A stretch of 63,262 bases of DNA, from positions 1-63,262 of the forward strand of contig DULU01000065.1 of the NCBI GenBank assembly GCA_012840225.1, in the 5' to 3' direction. Under the pieces are notes generated by a model that had not been told where the DNA came from, ran no database searches, and worked only from the letters and a program-made list of their open reading frames with translations. Made by a program: the position numbers and the translations under genes. The DNA is from Bacillota bacterium (GTDB lineage: Bacteria; Bacillota; Limnochordia; DTU080). Shown here one piece after another: positions 43,902 to 51,937 of the stretch (the first letter of the stretch is position 1; each line of letters begins with the position of its first letter).

Positions 43902-43957
43902 ATTATAATCAAGAGGACAAGTGGATGAAACGCGCATCCTGCGCTGCATATACGCGC
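43902..43957 (-). promoter_or_regulatory. Promoter with GCGCGT operator, sugar-binding copy 2
   Basis: On the minus strand, half-sites GCGCGT (43957-43952) and GCGCGTTTC (43935-43927) have a 22-bp pitch. TATAAT (43907-43902) follows with a poor -35 (TTTCAT, 43930-43925) at 17 bp. The proximal half-site overlaps the -35, the layout of AraC-type class II activation. Confidence 0.5.
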
Positions 43958-43987
43958 TTTCCCTCAACCAAACCAACCGGAGGCCGT

Positions 43988-45387
43988 CTAAATGCCGGTA
44001 TAAGCGGCCAGGTATTTCCCGGTCAGTGTGGAACGGGCGGCTACCAGGTCCGCCGGAGTGCCGGTAAAGACGACACGGCCGCCGTCGTGACCGGCTCCCG
44101 GCCCAAGGTCGATGATCCAGTCTGCGTGGGCCATGACGGCCAGATGGTGCTCGATGATGATGACTGTCTTGTCGGAATCCACAAGCCGGTCCAGAAGCCC
44201 CAAAAGCTGTTCCACGTCGGCCAGGTGGAGGCCTGTCGTGGGTTCATCCAGCACGTAGATGTCGCCGGGTTCACCCACATGAGCGGCCAGTTTCAACCGC
44301 TGCCGCTCGCCGCCTGAGAGGGTTGTCAGGGGTTGGCCGAGCTTGATGTAGCCTAGACCCACATCGGCCAGGCGTTCCAGGATGGTCAGGGCAGTCGGGG
44401 CGCGGGATTCACTCCGGCTGAAAAACTCTCCGGCCTCATCCACGGACATGGTCATGATTTCGCTGATGTTCCGACCGCCCAACTTGTACTCAAGTACCGC
44501 AGGTTGAAATCCTTTGCCCAGGCAGTCCTCGCAGGGGGTGGCCACGCCGGCTATCATGAACAACTCCGGATATATAACCCCGCTGCCTTTGCACGTGGGG
44601 CAGGCACCTTCCGAGTTGGCGCTGAAGAGGGCCGGTTTTACCCCGTTGGCTTTGGCAAAAACTTTGCGGATCGGTTCCAGAAGCCCCGTATATGTGGCCG
44701 GATTGCTGCGCCGGGAGCAGCGAATGGGGCTTTGGTCGATGGTTACCACTCCTGGCCGCCCCGCCACCGAACCGTGGATGAGAGAGCTCTTGCCCGAGCC
44801 GGCTACTCCGGTGACGGCGACCAGCACCCCGAGGGGGATGTCCACGTCCACGTCTTTCAGGTTATTTGTGTTGGCCCCCCGGATCTCCAGCCAACCTTTA
44901 GGCCGGCGCACCACGGGCTTGAGCGCCGCCCGGTAATTCAGGAAGCGCCCGGTGAGAGAGCCGCTTTGATGCAAACCTTCCACCGGTCCCTGGTAACAGA
45001 CACAGCCGCCGGCAGCGCCGGCACCAGGCCCCAGATCGACGACGTGATCCGCCAGGGCAATGGTCTCCGGTTCGTGCTCCACGACCAGCACCGTGTTTCC
45101 CTTGTCTCGCAGCTGCAGGAGCGGGCCGCTGTGGGCAGGAAACCCTGCACAAAGACGCTGTAGGTTTCATTGATGAGCCGTTGCGCCTCGCCGGCGATGG
45201 TAGCAAACACCAGCGAGCTTTTCCCCGAACCGGACACCCCGGTGAACACCGTCAGCCGCCGCTTGGGGATGTCGATACTGATATTTTTTAGGTTGTTTTC
45301 CCTCGCCCCCACCACGCGGATCACGTCGTGGTGGGCCACTGCTGCCTGGGGTGTCTGGGGGTGAACTGAAGCTTCTATCCGGTTCAT
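43988..45387 (-). pseudogene. UvrA-like ATPase gene with an out-of-frame internal deletion
   Basis: The start (45387, GGGAGG six bases upstream) encodes DVIRVVGARENNLKNISIDI, the first Walker A TGVSGSGKSSLVF and EAQRLINETYSVFVQGFLP. The frame then leaves the family near 45140. Another frame picks up at LLQLRDKGNTVLVVEHEPET and continues through the second ABC unit: Walker A TGVAGSGKSSLIHGS, zinc-finger-like CPTCKGSG and CEDC, LSGGERQRLKLA and VLDEPTTGLHLAD, to the stop at 43988. About 300 residues of the first ABC domain (signature and Walker B) are missing. These short UvrA relatives of about 750 residues are often linked with drug resistance. The gene is not functional as it stands. Confidence 0.85.
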
Positions 45388-45634
45388 GGGCAACCTCCCT
45401 GGTTCGGCCGCATTAGGCACTGCATTAGAAACATGACTGAACTGAACTTAACTTAAGCATGATTATACCTTTTGGAATGTGGCCTTAAAAGGTGACCTTG
45501 CCTAATACCGGCTCGACCGGCCGGGACCTGGACAATGCAGTGCAGGAACATTAGCCCGAAGGTTGAAGGTATTCTCAACTCACCTGACCCACACCCACTC
45601 GACCCACACCTGACTACCGAAAGGATGATGAGCC

Positions 45635-46480
45635 ATGCTTGCCAGGCGCCTCTTGGGAAAAACTGGAGTAGAGCTTTCCATAATAGGTTTCGGCGGCATC
45701 GTCGTGAGCGGGGTGACGCCGGCTGAAGCTGCAGATATAGTATCCGAGGCCATTACCCGCGGTGTCAATTATTTTGATGTGGCCCCTACCTACGGCAATG
45801 CCGAGGAGCGGTTGGGTCCGGCGTTGGCGCCCTACCGCGGGCAGGTGTTCCTGGCCTGTAAAACCACGAAGCGGGATGCGGCGGGCGCCCGCGCTGAGTT
45901 GGAAAACTCACTGCGCATGCTGCGGACCGACCACTTCGACCTCTATCAGTTGCACGCCATGACTACGGAAAAAGATATGGCCGAAGCTCTTGGTCCCGGT
46001 GGCGCCTTGGAAGCTTTTGTGGCCGCCAAGGATAAGGGACAGGTGCGATACCTGGGGTTTTCCGCTCACTCTGCGGATCTGGCCGTGCGGTTACTGCGGG
46101 CCTTCCCCTTCGACACCGTCATGTTGCCGATCAATTTCGTTTCCTGGCTGCAGGCCGACTTCGGTCCTCAGGTGGTGGCCGAAGCCCGAGCCAAGGGTGT
46201 AGGCGTGCTGGCTCTGAAGGGGCTGGCTAGGCAGCGGCTGCAGGCCGGGCAATCACGGCCTTACGCCAAATGCTGGTACGAGCCGTGTACCGATCCAACC
46301 GAAGCCGAACTGGCTTTGCGCTTCACCCTTTCGCAGGATATAACGGCCGCCCTTCCGCCGGGGGAAGCAGAGCTCTTCCGGCGTGCCCTGGATATCGCCG
46401 AACGGTTTCAGCCTCTCACTCCCGCTGAAGTGGCCGAATTGCGCCGGCGGGCGGCGGCGTTGCAGCCGGTTTTCGCCTGA
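45635..46480 (+). CDS. Aldo/keto reductase
   Basis: A 281-residue NAD(P)H-dependent oxidoreductase. Family motifs are LGKTGVELSIIGFGGI at the start, GVNYFDVAPTYGNAEERLG holding the catalytic Asp and Tyr, VFLACKTTKRD with the catalytic Lys, and FDLYQLHAMT with the His. The C-terminal quarter departs from the usual barrel end, with AKCWYEPCTDPTEAELALRF then a helical tail. It reduces a carbonyl or oxidises a sugar alcohol; the substrate is unknown. GAAAGG lies 12 bases upstream, a slightly long spacing. Upstream, a GACCCACACC word is doubled at 45585-45610. Confidence 0.88.
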   Translation: MLARRLLGKTGVELSIIGFGGIVVSGVTPAEAADIVSEAITRGVNYFDVAPTYGNAEERLGPALAPYRGQVFLACKTTKRDAAGARAELENSLRMLRTDHFDLYQLHAMTTEKDMAEALGPGGALEAFVAAKDKGQVRYLGFSAHSADLAVRLLRAFPFDTVMLPINFVSWLQADFGPQVVAEARAKGVGVLALKGLARQRLQAGQSRPYAKCWYEPCTDPTEAELALRFTLSQDITAALPPGEAELFRRALDIAERFQPLTPAEVAELRRRAAALQPVFA

Positions 46481-46502
46481 ATGGGGCAGCATTTAATATC
46501 AC

Positions 46503-46577
46503 GGCAGGCACTCGTCATGGCAGGCACTCGTCATGGCAGGCACTCGTCATGGCAGGAACTCGTCATGGCAGGCACTT
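46503..46577. repeat. 16-bp tandem repeat across the AraC gene stop
   Basis: Four full copies and one partial copy of GGCAGGCACTCGTCAT, nearly identical. On the minus strand the last codons (KCLP) and the TGA of the AraC gene lie in the first unit, and the remaining units extend beyond the stop. Confidence 0.9.
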
Positions 46578-47491
46578 GGTGATCAGATCCAGGCTCCTCG
46601 TGCTATTGCGATAGACGCTTGGCGACACGCCGCACATCCGCTTAAACATGGTGCTGAAGTGCCGCGGATCGGTAAACCCGACCTTATAGGCGATTTCGCT
46701 GACAGACAAGTCGCTTTCGCACAAGAGCTGACCGGCACTTTTGATTCTGGTACGCAGAAGATAGTTATATGGCGACTGCCCGATATGCTTTTTAAAATAA
46801 ACGCTGAAATAATTGGGGCATAAGCCTATATGCCTCGCTATATCCGGCACCCCGATGCCGGGATCGGCGTAATTGGCTTCAATAAAGGAAATAGCTTTAC
46901 CGATGTTCTTGTTCTGGTTCCGGGCCACGGCAGGTTCGGCTTCCATATTCTCAAAAATATCCTGAAGTTGCCGGCCGATCAGGCCTAGCACGGACAGAAG
47001 ATGACCGCGCATGATCCAGTCCACAAAGATATTACCGGTTCTGGCTTCGTACACCACGTGATCGAGTATAGCATCGATGCCGGTGCTTTTCGCCACAGTG
47101 GTGGGTGGGATCACATATTTCAGATTTCGGGTATTGCCGGCATATTCCGTAATAGGAAAGCATACTTCCCGTGCTTGCGATACAACCAGTAAATACGGTA
47201 ATAATTGCCCGGATGGACAGGCGATTCGTAATGCTCTTCACCCGGACACAAAATACACAAATCTCCGGTGGATAGCGTGTAGGCTTTATTCTCAATGGTA
47301 ATGACGCACGGACCGGCATCGACGTAGGCTAGTTCGTAGTTTTCGTGACTTTCCATATACCAGACGGTCGGTTGTACCGGCGATTGTGGCGGGTATGTCC
47401 ATTCCGATCCGGACACGAGGAGGAGAGGGTATGGATGTTGCCCCACGCTCTGCAGCATGCGCGACAGCCCATCCATCAAGTTGTAATCCAT
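46563..47491 (-). pseudogene. AraC-family regulator split by a frameshift
   Basis: The 5' part (47491-47120) encodes a cupin-like sensor (YMESHENYELAYVDAGPCVI, GDLCILCPGEEHYESPVHPG) up to YAFLLRNMPAIPEI and a stop. The 3' part (46563 to about 47140) continues in another frame with NTRNLKYVIPPTTVAKSTGI and the AraC double HTH (IARHIGLCPNYFSVYFKKHI, VSEIAYKVGFTDPRHFSTMF). The two parts overlap near 47120-47150, so a one-base indel there restores a protein of about 309 residues, the normal size. It could be a real lesion or an assembly error. It is divergent from the oxidoreductase operon at 47692, which it would have regulated. Confidence 0.8.
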
Positions 47492-47583
47492 AGGCGCACC
47501 TCCAGCATCGGTCGATTTACCTGAGGGTGGTGCTTTTCTGCAATTATGGGTTCGCTATCCGGCGAGTCATCCCTGCAGCCTTG

Positions 47584-47596
47584 TGCGACGGTCGCA
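47584..47596. promoter_or_regulatory. Palindromic operator candidate TGCGAC-G-GTCGCA
   Basis: A perfect 13-base palindrome lies between the broken AraC gene and the divergent oxidoreductase operon, 96 bp before the latter's ATG. It may be an operator; no matching second copy was found in the window. Confidence 0.35.
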
Positions 47597-47691
47597 TATA
47601 AGAATAATAAACCTCAAATAAAGGAACTGAGATTTGCGAAATAGAGTTAAGAAAAACCGCCGTCTATAATTGTATTAAATGGAGGAATGAG

Positions 47692-48669
47692 ATGGCATTT
47701 AAAATATGTGTCATAGGCTGCGGAAATATGTCTACAAACGGACACGGCCCGGCCATACAAAAATATGCGGCGCTGCATGCCGATGTGGAGTTGACGGCTT
47801 GCTGCGACCTGGATCCGGAAAAAGCGCAAAGGTATCAGCGAACCTTCGGCTTTGCCGGAAGCTATACCGATTGGCGCCTTATGTTGAGCCAGGAGAAACC
47901 TGACGCCGTGTGCTTGATAGTTCCGGTCGAAGCGACGGCCGGCTTGGCCATAGCCATCATGCAGATGGGATTTCCGCTGATTATGGAGAAACCGCCGGCC
48001 TTGACCGCCGCCAGATGCGCCGAAATGATGGAAGTAGCCCGGCGCACCAAGCAAAGCAATCAGGTGGCCTTCAACCGGCGCTATACACCTCTGATGCAGA
48101 AGCTGCGCCGGGAGCTTGCGGCTCATGGCCGGATCGATAGCCTGCGATACGATTTCTTCCGGGTGCGCCGGCGCGATCCGGATTTTTCCACCACCGCCAT
48201 ACACGGCATCGATGCGGTGCGCTTCTTGTGCGGGAGCGATTTTGCTCAGGTCGCCTTTCACTACCATCCGATAGCCGATACAGGGCGGGTCAATATATAT
48301 ATGGAAGGTACCATGCAATCCGGTACCGTCGTCAGCTTGGCCTTTTGCCCCATGACGGGCGTCAACGTTGAACGGGCCACCGTCATCGTCCATGATCATA
48401 CTTATTACTTGCATATGCCGATGCTGAAAGGCATCGATGCCGGCGGGCGATTGCTGCATTTACATAAAGATACGATTATATCCGACGAAACGGCGGGCGA
48501 AGAACCTATGTTCATCTCCAACGGCTTCTACCACGAAAACGCCGCCTTTTTCGATGCCTTGCGGGCGGGGGTGAAGCCGGAAAACGATCTGGCCACCGCT
48601 CTGCAATCGGTGGAGCTGGCCGAATATATGCGCCTGCGCAAAGCGCATTACCCGGAGGTGGCGTCGTGA
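47692..48669 (+). CDS. Gfo/Idh/MocA-family oxidoreductase
   Basis: A 325-residue NAD(P)-dependent sugar dehydrogenase-type protein. The Rossmann fingerprint is ICVIGCGNMSTNGHGPAI at the N-terminus. The EKP motif is present as IMEKPPALTAARC near residue 103, where Lys is catalytic. C-terminal sheet segments include FFRVRRRDPDFSTTAIHGID with the family His. These enzymes oxidise or reduce cyclic sugars, inositols or uronates. GGAGG precedes the ATG. The next gene starts inside its stop codon (GTGA overlap), so it leads an operon with two amidohydrolase-type proteins and probably a solute-binding protein. Confidence 0.9.
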   Translation: MAFKICVIGCGNMSTNGHGPAIQKYAALHADVELTACCDLDPEKAQRYQRTFGFAGSYTDWRLMLSQEKPDAVCLIVPVEATAGLAIAIMQMGFPLIMEKPPALTAARCAEMMEVARRTKQSNQVAFNRRYTPLMQKLRRELAAHGRIDSLRYDFFRVRRRDPDFSTTAIHGIDAVRFLCGSDFAQVAFHYHPIADTGRVNIYMEGTMQSGTVVSLAFCPMTGVNVERATVIVHDHTYYLHMPMLKGIDAGGRLLHLHKDTIISDETAGEEPMFISNGFYHENAAFFDALRAGVKPENDLATALQSVELAEYMRLRKAHYPEVAS

Positions 48670-49511
48670 AGCCAACACCCATAAAGCCGACACCTATCAG
48701 ACCCGGTTCCGCACTGGCAGCCGAATTCTGGGAGCAGGGCCGCAGTGCCTCCTGCCCGGTCATCAACATACATGCCCATCCAGGTCCGGTCTATAGTGGT
48801 TATATGCCCAATTGCCGTCCGGCCGACATGGTGCGGGAATTGCGGAAAGTGGGCGGCCGGCTGATGTGCGTGGCGCCTCATTCGGCGCTCTTTGCCCCGG
48901 AAATAGGCAATGCCGAAGCGGAGAGCATCGTAGAGGAGTTCCCGCAGGAAATACGGGCCTACATGACCATCAACCCGCAGTATCCGGAACTGATGCTCCG
49001 GGACCTGGCCGGCTTCGACAAAAAGCGTCATATTTATGTCGGCTTCAAACTCCTGCCCGACTATCACAGGGTGAGATTGAGCGACCGGCGCTACCAAGCG
49101 GTCTTCGAGTTTGCCGACGAACGCGGTTTGCCGGTGATCAGCCATACCTACGCCAACAGCCCCTACAATGGCGAGGCTGAAGTGGAGAAAGTGGTCGCCC
49201 GCTATTCCGGCCTAAAATTCATCATGGCTCACTGCCTCAAAGCCAACTGGCGGGCGGCGGCCGCCATCGCCAGGCAATACCCGCATGCCTATCTCGATCT
49301 GACAGCTGTGTCGGGACAATGGGGTGCCGTGGATTACCTGTGCACCCATGCCGGCAGCGAAAAGATGCTTTTCGGTACGGATTCGCCATGGTATGGCCTG
49401 CACCAGGCCATTGGTCAGCTTCTCTCGGCGGATATCACCGATGACGATATACACAACATATTGCACCGCAATGCCGAGCGCCTGCTCAATCTAACCGATT
49501 CAGAGGGATAA
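48666..49511 (+). CDS. Amidohydrolase (COG2159-like), metal ligands present
   Basis: A 281-residue TIM-barrel hydrolase. It has VINIHAHPGPVYSG (H-x-H near 37), VISHTYANSPYNGE (His near 158), FIMAHCLKANW (His near 186) and MLFGTDSPWYGLHQAI (Asp near 240), the metal-binding set of COG2159 amidohydrolases and decarboxylases. GTG at 48666 overlaps the preceding stop by four bases. In this setting it may open a lactone or hydrolyse a product of the MocA-type dehydrogenase. The N-terminus has a doubled KPTPIKPTPI stretch encoded by a short repeat. Confidence 0.85.
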   Translation: MKPTPIKPTPIRPGSALAAEFWEQGRSASCPVINIHAHPGPVYSGYMPNCRPADMVRELRKVGGRLMCVAPHSALFAPEIGNAEAESIVEEFPQEIRAYMTINPQYPELMLRDLAGFDKKRHIYVGFKLLPDYHRVRLSDRRYQAVFEFADERGLPVISHTYANSPYNGEAEVEKVVARYSGLKFIMAHCLKANWRAAAAIARQYPHAYLDLTAVSGQWGAVDYLCTHAGSEKMLFGTDSPWYGLHQAIGQLLSADITDDDIHNILHRNAERLLNLTDSEG

Positions 49512-49513
49512 CG

Positions 49514-50260
49514 ATGAGATTTTTCGATGTCAATTGCTTTATCGGTCTGCCCACCGTGGCCATACAAAAACCGGTCAAGACCGCCGGCGAGCTCCTGGAG
49601 AGGATGGATCGCGCCGGTATCGAAAAAGCCTTGGTATGGCACGTATGCCAGAGGGATTATGCCGTTGCCGAAGGAAACAGGCTCCTGGCCGAGGCTATAG
49701 CACCTCACAAGGACTGTTTGACGGGCTGCTGGGCCGTGTTACCCAACCAGTGGGGTGAGCTGCCGCCTCCACAGGAATTCTGCGAGCAAATGGTCAAGGC
49801 GAATGTCAAGGCGTTGCGCGTCTTTCCCGGTATGCATAATTTCCTGCTCCGCCAGGAGACCTTGGGGCCGATGCTTGAGGTGATGGTGAAACGGCGTATC
49901 CCGCTCATCCTGCCCATCACCGGTGAGGTGGGATGGCCGGCAGCCTTCGATCTGCTCCGGACCTATCCCAAGCTGCGCTGCATCCTGAGCAATGTCAACA
50001 CCTGCGGTACGGAAAGGCAATATGCCCCACTCCTGGCCGGCTACTCTCACGTTTATCTTGAGATGAGCGAGTTTATCCTCGATGGGGGCATTGAAGCCGT
50101 CACCGCCAGGTTCGGGGCGGAGAAGCTGCTGTTCGGCACCGGCTTCCCCAGACGGGGGCATGGCGGAGCGATGCTGGCTTTGCAACATGCCGCCATTTCT
50201 GCGGCGGAGAAGGCCGCCATTGCCGCTGGCAACCTGGAAACTTTGTTGAATTGGGAGTAG
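49514..50260 (+). CDS. Amidohydrolase-like protein lacking metal ligands
   Basis: A 248-residue protein with the same fold signature as its neighbour but altered residues. The N-terminal H-x-H is replaced in FFDVNCFIGLP (Asn and Cys), the second strand has ILPITGEVGWP where a His would be, and the C-terminal FGTDSP motif is FGTGFPRRGHG, losing the Asp. It is therefore probably metal-free: a non-catalytic partner or an enzyme with another mechanism. It starts 2 bp after the stop of the active-looking homologue, fitting a subunit relationship. The pattern is consistent along the protein and there is no frameshift, so it does not look like decay. Confidence 0.75.
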   Translation: MRFFDVNCFIGLPTVAIQKPVKTAGELLERMDRAGIEKALVWHVCQRDYAVAEGNRLLAEAIAPHKDCLTGCWAVLPNQWGELPPPQEFCEQMVKANVKALRVFPGMHNFLLRQETLGPMLEVMVKRRIPLILPITGEVGWPAAFDLLRTYPKLRCILSNVNTCGTERQYAPLLAGYSHVYLEMSEFILDGGIEAVTARFGAEKLLFGTGFPRRGHGGAMLALQHAAISAAEKAAIAAGNLETLLNWE

Positions 50261-50531
50261 CATCAAGAAAAAATGAGGAAAACACACCTCGCCACTTTGA
50301 GCATAAGATTTACGAAATAGAACTAGAACATACTGATGTTTATAATAATAAAGCGAGAATATGCGAGCAGCCGTGGCAGTTAGGTTAAGATGGGAAGATG
50401 GGGAGACAGAGAGATGGAGGGAGGTGCGGGCGGAATACTGATAAATAAGGCACTCTCATAATATATGTATATATTAAATTAATGTATTCAGATTAAAAAT
50501 CAAAAAAAGGAAAGAAGGGCGGGTTGCAGAG

Positions 50532-51785
50532 ATGAAAAAATGGATGGTGACCACCTTACTTGTTGCATTGGTGTTATTGTTGGTCTCTCCGGCCATTCCG
50601 GCCGAGAAAGTGGTGCTGGAGTGGGTGACCTGCTGCGCGCAGCCGGAGCGTTGGGAAGCATTTCAGACCATAGCCAATCGCTATATGGAAACGCATCCCA
50701 ATGTAGAGATCCAGTGGTCTTACCCGGGCGCGACCTACCATGATACCCTGAAAACCCGTTATGCAGCGGGAGAAGGGCCAGACATTGCCTGGAACGGCAC
50801 GGATATTCTCCATTACCACCAACTGGTCCTGCCGCTCAATGACCTGGTGGCCAAGAGCAAAGATGTGGCGGAAATCAATCCGGTGATCCTGAAATGGGCC
50901 CAATTTGAGGGTATGCAGGTCGGATTGCCCTACGGGGCGACGTCCAGCGCCTTCTTCTACAACAAAGATATCTTCGATAAATTCGGTTATGAATATCCGA
51001 CACGGGATTGGACCTTCGACACGGTGATCGCTGCCGCCAGGCGCATGACCGTGGCCAACCCCGACGGGACGATTGCTCAGTATGGCGTCGGGCAGATGCA
51101 CCGGGAGTGGGATCGCTGGTGGGCCATGACCTGGGGAGGAGATTTCTACACGCCCGACGGCCGGCGCACGGCGGTGAATAACCCGGTGTCGATCGCCGCC
51201 TTGCAATGGTATGCAGATCACTGGAACAGCAAATTCGTTCCCTTCACCGGTCCGGGCAACACCGACCAGACCATGTTCAACGGCGGGGTAGCCATGAACG
51301 CCATCAACATCATCGAGCTGGCCAAGATGAAAGCCAATACCAGCATCAACTGGGATGTACAGATCATGCCGGCTTTTGTGCATGACGGCCAATATTACCG
51401 CAATGCTCAGGTGACCATTGAAACCTGGATGATCAGCCGGAATACGAAATATCCTCAGGAAGCCAAGGAATTTGTTGCCTATCTCTTCAGCGAAGAAGCC
51501 ATGCGGATCATCGCCCAAGCCGGCTTCATCATCCCGTCTCAGACCCGGGCTGCGGTCAATTTCTACAGCGTAGAGCCGCCGCCGGCCAATCTGGGCGCCT
51601 TCTTCGAAGGAGTCAACTATGCCAAAGCCGATCACCGGTTACACCCGGCCAGCGCCGAAATAAACTCGTATATAAATCCTCTCATCAGCGATATCTTCAA
51701 CTTGGTGGCCCCTGCCCGGCAGATCGTGCCGGAAATGGAAAAAGGCGTAAATACCATTTTGGATGAGTATTTCTCGCGGAGATAA
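50532..51785 (+). CDS. Extracellular sugar-binding protein
   Basis: A 417-residue family 1 solute-binding protein. The signal peptide is KKWMVTTLLVALVLLLVSPA, then IPA-EK. Domain segments include VVLEWVTCCAQPERWEAFQT, DIAWNGTDILHYHQLVLPLN, VGLPYGATSSAFFYNKDIFD, YEYPTRDWTFDTVIAAARRM and ETWMISRNTKYPQEAKEFVA. An AT-rich promoter region (50261-50531) with no gene precedes it. Weak purine-rich ribosome sites (GGAAAG, AAGGGCGGG) lie upstream. It follows the oxidoreductase/amidohydrolase operon and precedes a secreted beta-helix protein, suggesting capture of breakdown products of a polysaccharide. No permeases are present. Confidence 0.9.
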   Translation: MKKWMVTTLLVALVLLLVSPAIPAEKVVLEWVTCCAQPERWEAFQTIANRYMETHPNVEIQWSYPGATYHDTLKTRYAAGEGPDIAWNGTDILHYHQLVLPLNDLVAKSKDVAEINPVILKWAQFEGMQVGLPYGATSSAFFYNKDIFDKFGYEYPTRDWTFDTVIAAARRMTVANPDGTIAQYGVGQMHREWDRWWAMTWGGDFYTPDGRRTAVNNPVSIAALQWYADHWNSKFVPFTGPGNTDQTMFNGGVAMNAINIIELAKMKANTSINWDVQIMPAFVHDGQYYRNAQVTIETWMISRNTKYPQEAKEFVAYLFSEEAMRIIAQAGFIIPSQTRAAVNFYSVEPPPANLGAFFEGVNYAKADHRLHPASAEINSYINPLISDIFNLVAPARQIVPEMEKGVNTILDEYFSRR

Positions 51786-51820
51786 GGTACTGCAATTCGG
51801 CATGGAAGCCGGTCATCGGG

Positions 51821-51855
51821 AGCGAGCCGAAGCCAGAGCTGTGCTTCGGCTCGCT
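51821..51855. terminator. Strong hairpin after the sugar-binding gene
   Basis: A 13-bp perfect stem AGCGAGCCGAAGC/GCTTCGGCTCGCT with a nine-base loop, 36 bp after the stop. There is no T run, so it may act as an mRNA-stabilising or attenuating hairpin rather than a full terminator. Confidence 0.6.
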
Positions 51856-51861
51856 TCATGT

Positions 51862-51933
51862 AGGGGAAGAGAGAAGAAGAGGAAGGAAAGAGAAAAGGGC
51901 AGTAAGAGAAGGGGAGAAGGGGAGAAGGGAGAG
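51862..51933 (+). other. Purine-only tract upstream of the beta-helix gene
   Basis: Over about 70 bases the plus strand is nearly all A and G (breaks at 51900 and 51903), with repeated GGGGAGAAG words, ending at the ribosome site of the next gene. Such a tract can form a triplex or alter translation initiation. Confidence 0.5.
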
Positions 51934-51937
51934 TCTT

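Noticed and set aside
46503-46577. A small CRISPR array
   Set aside because: The units are contiguous, with no spacers, and no cas genes are nearby.
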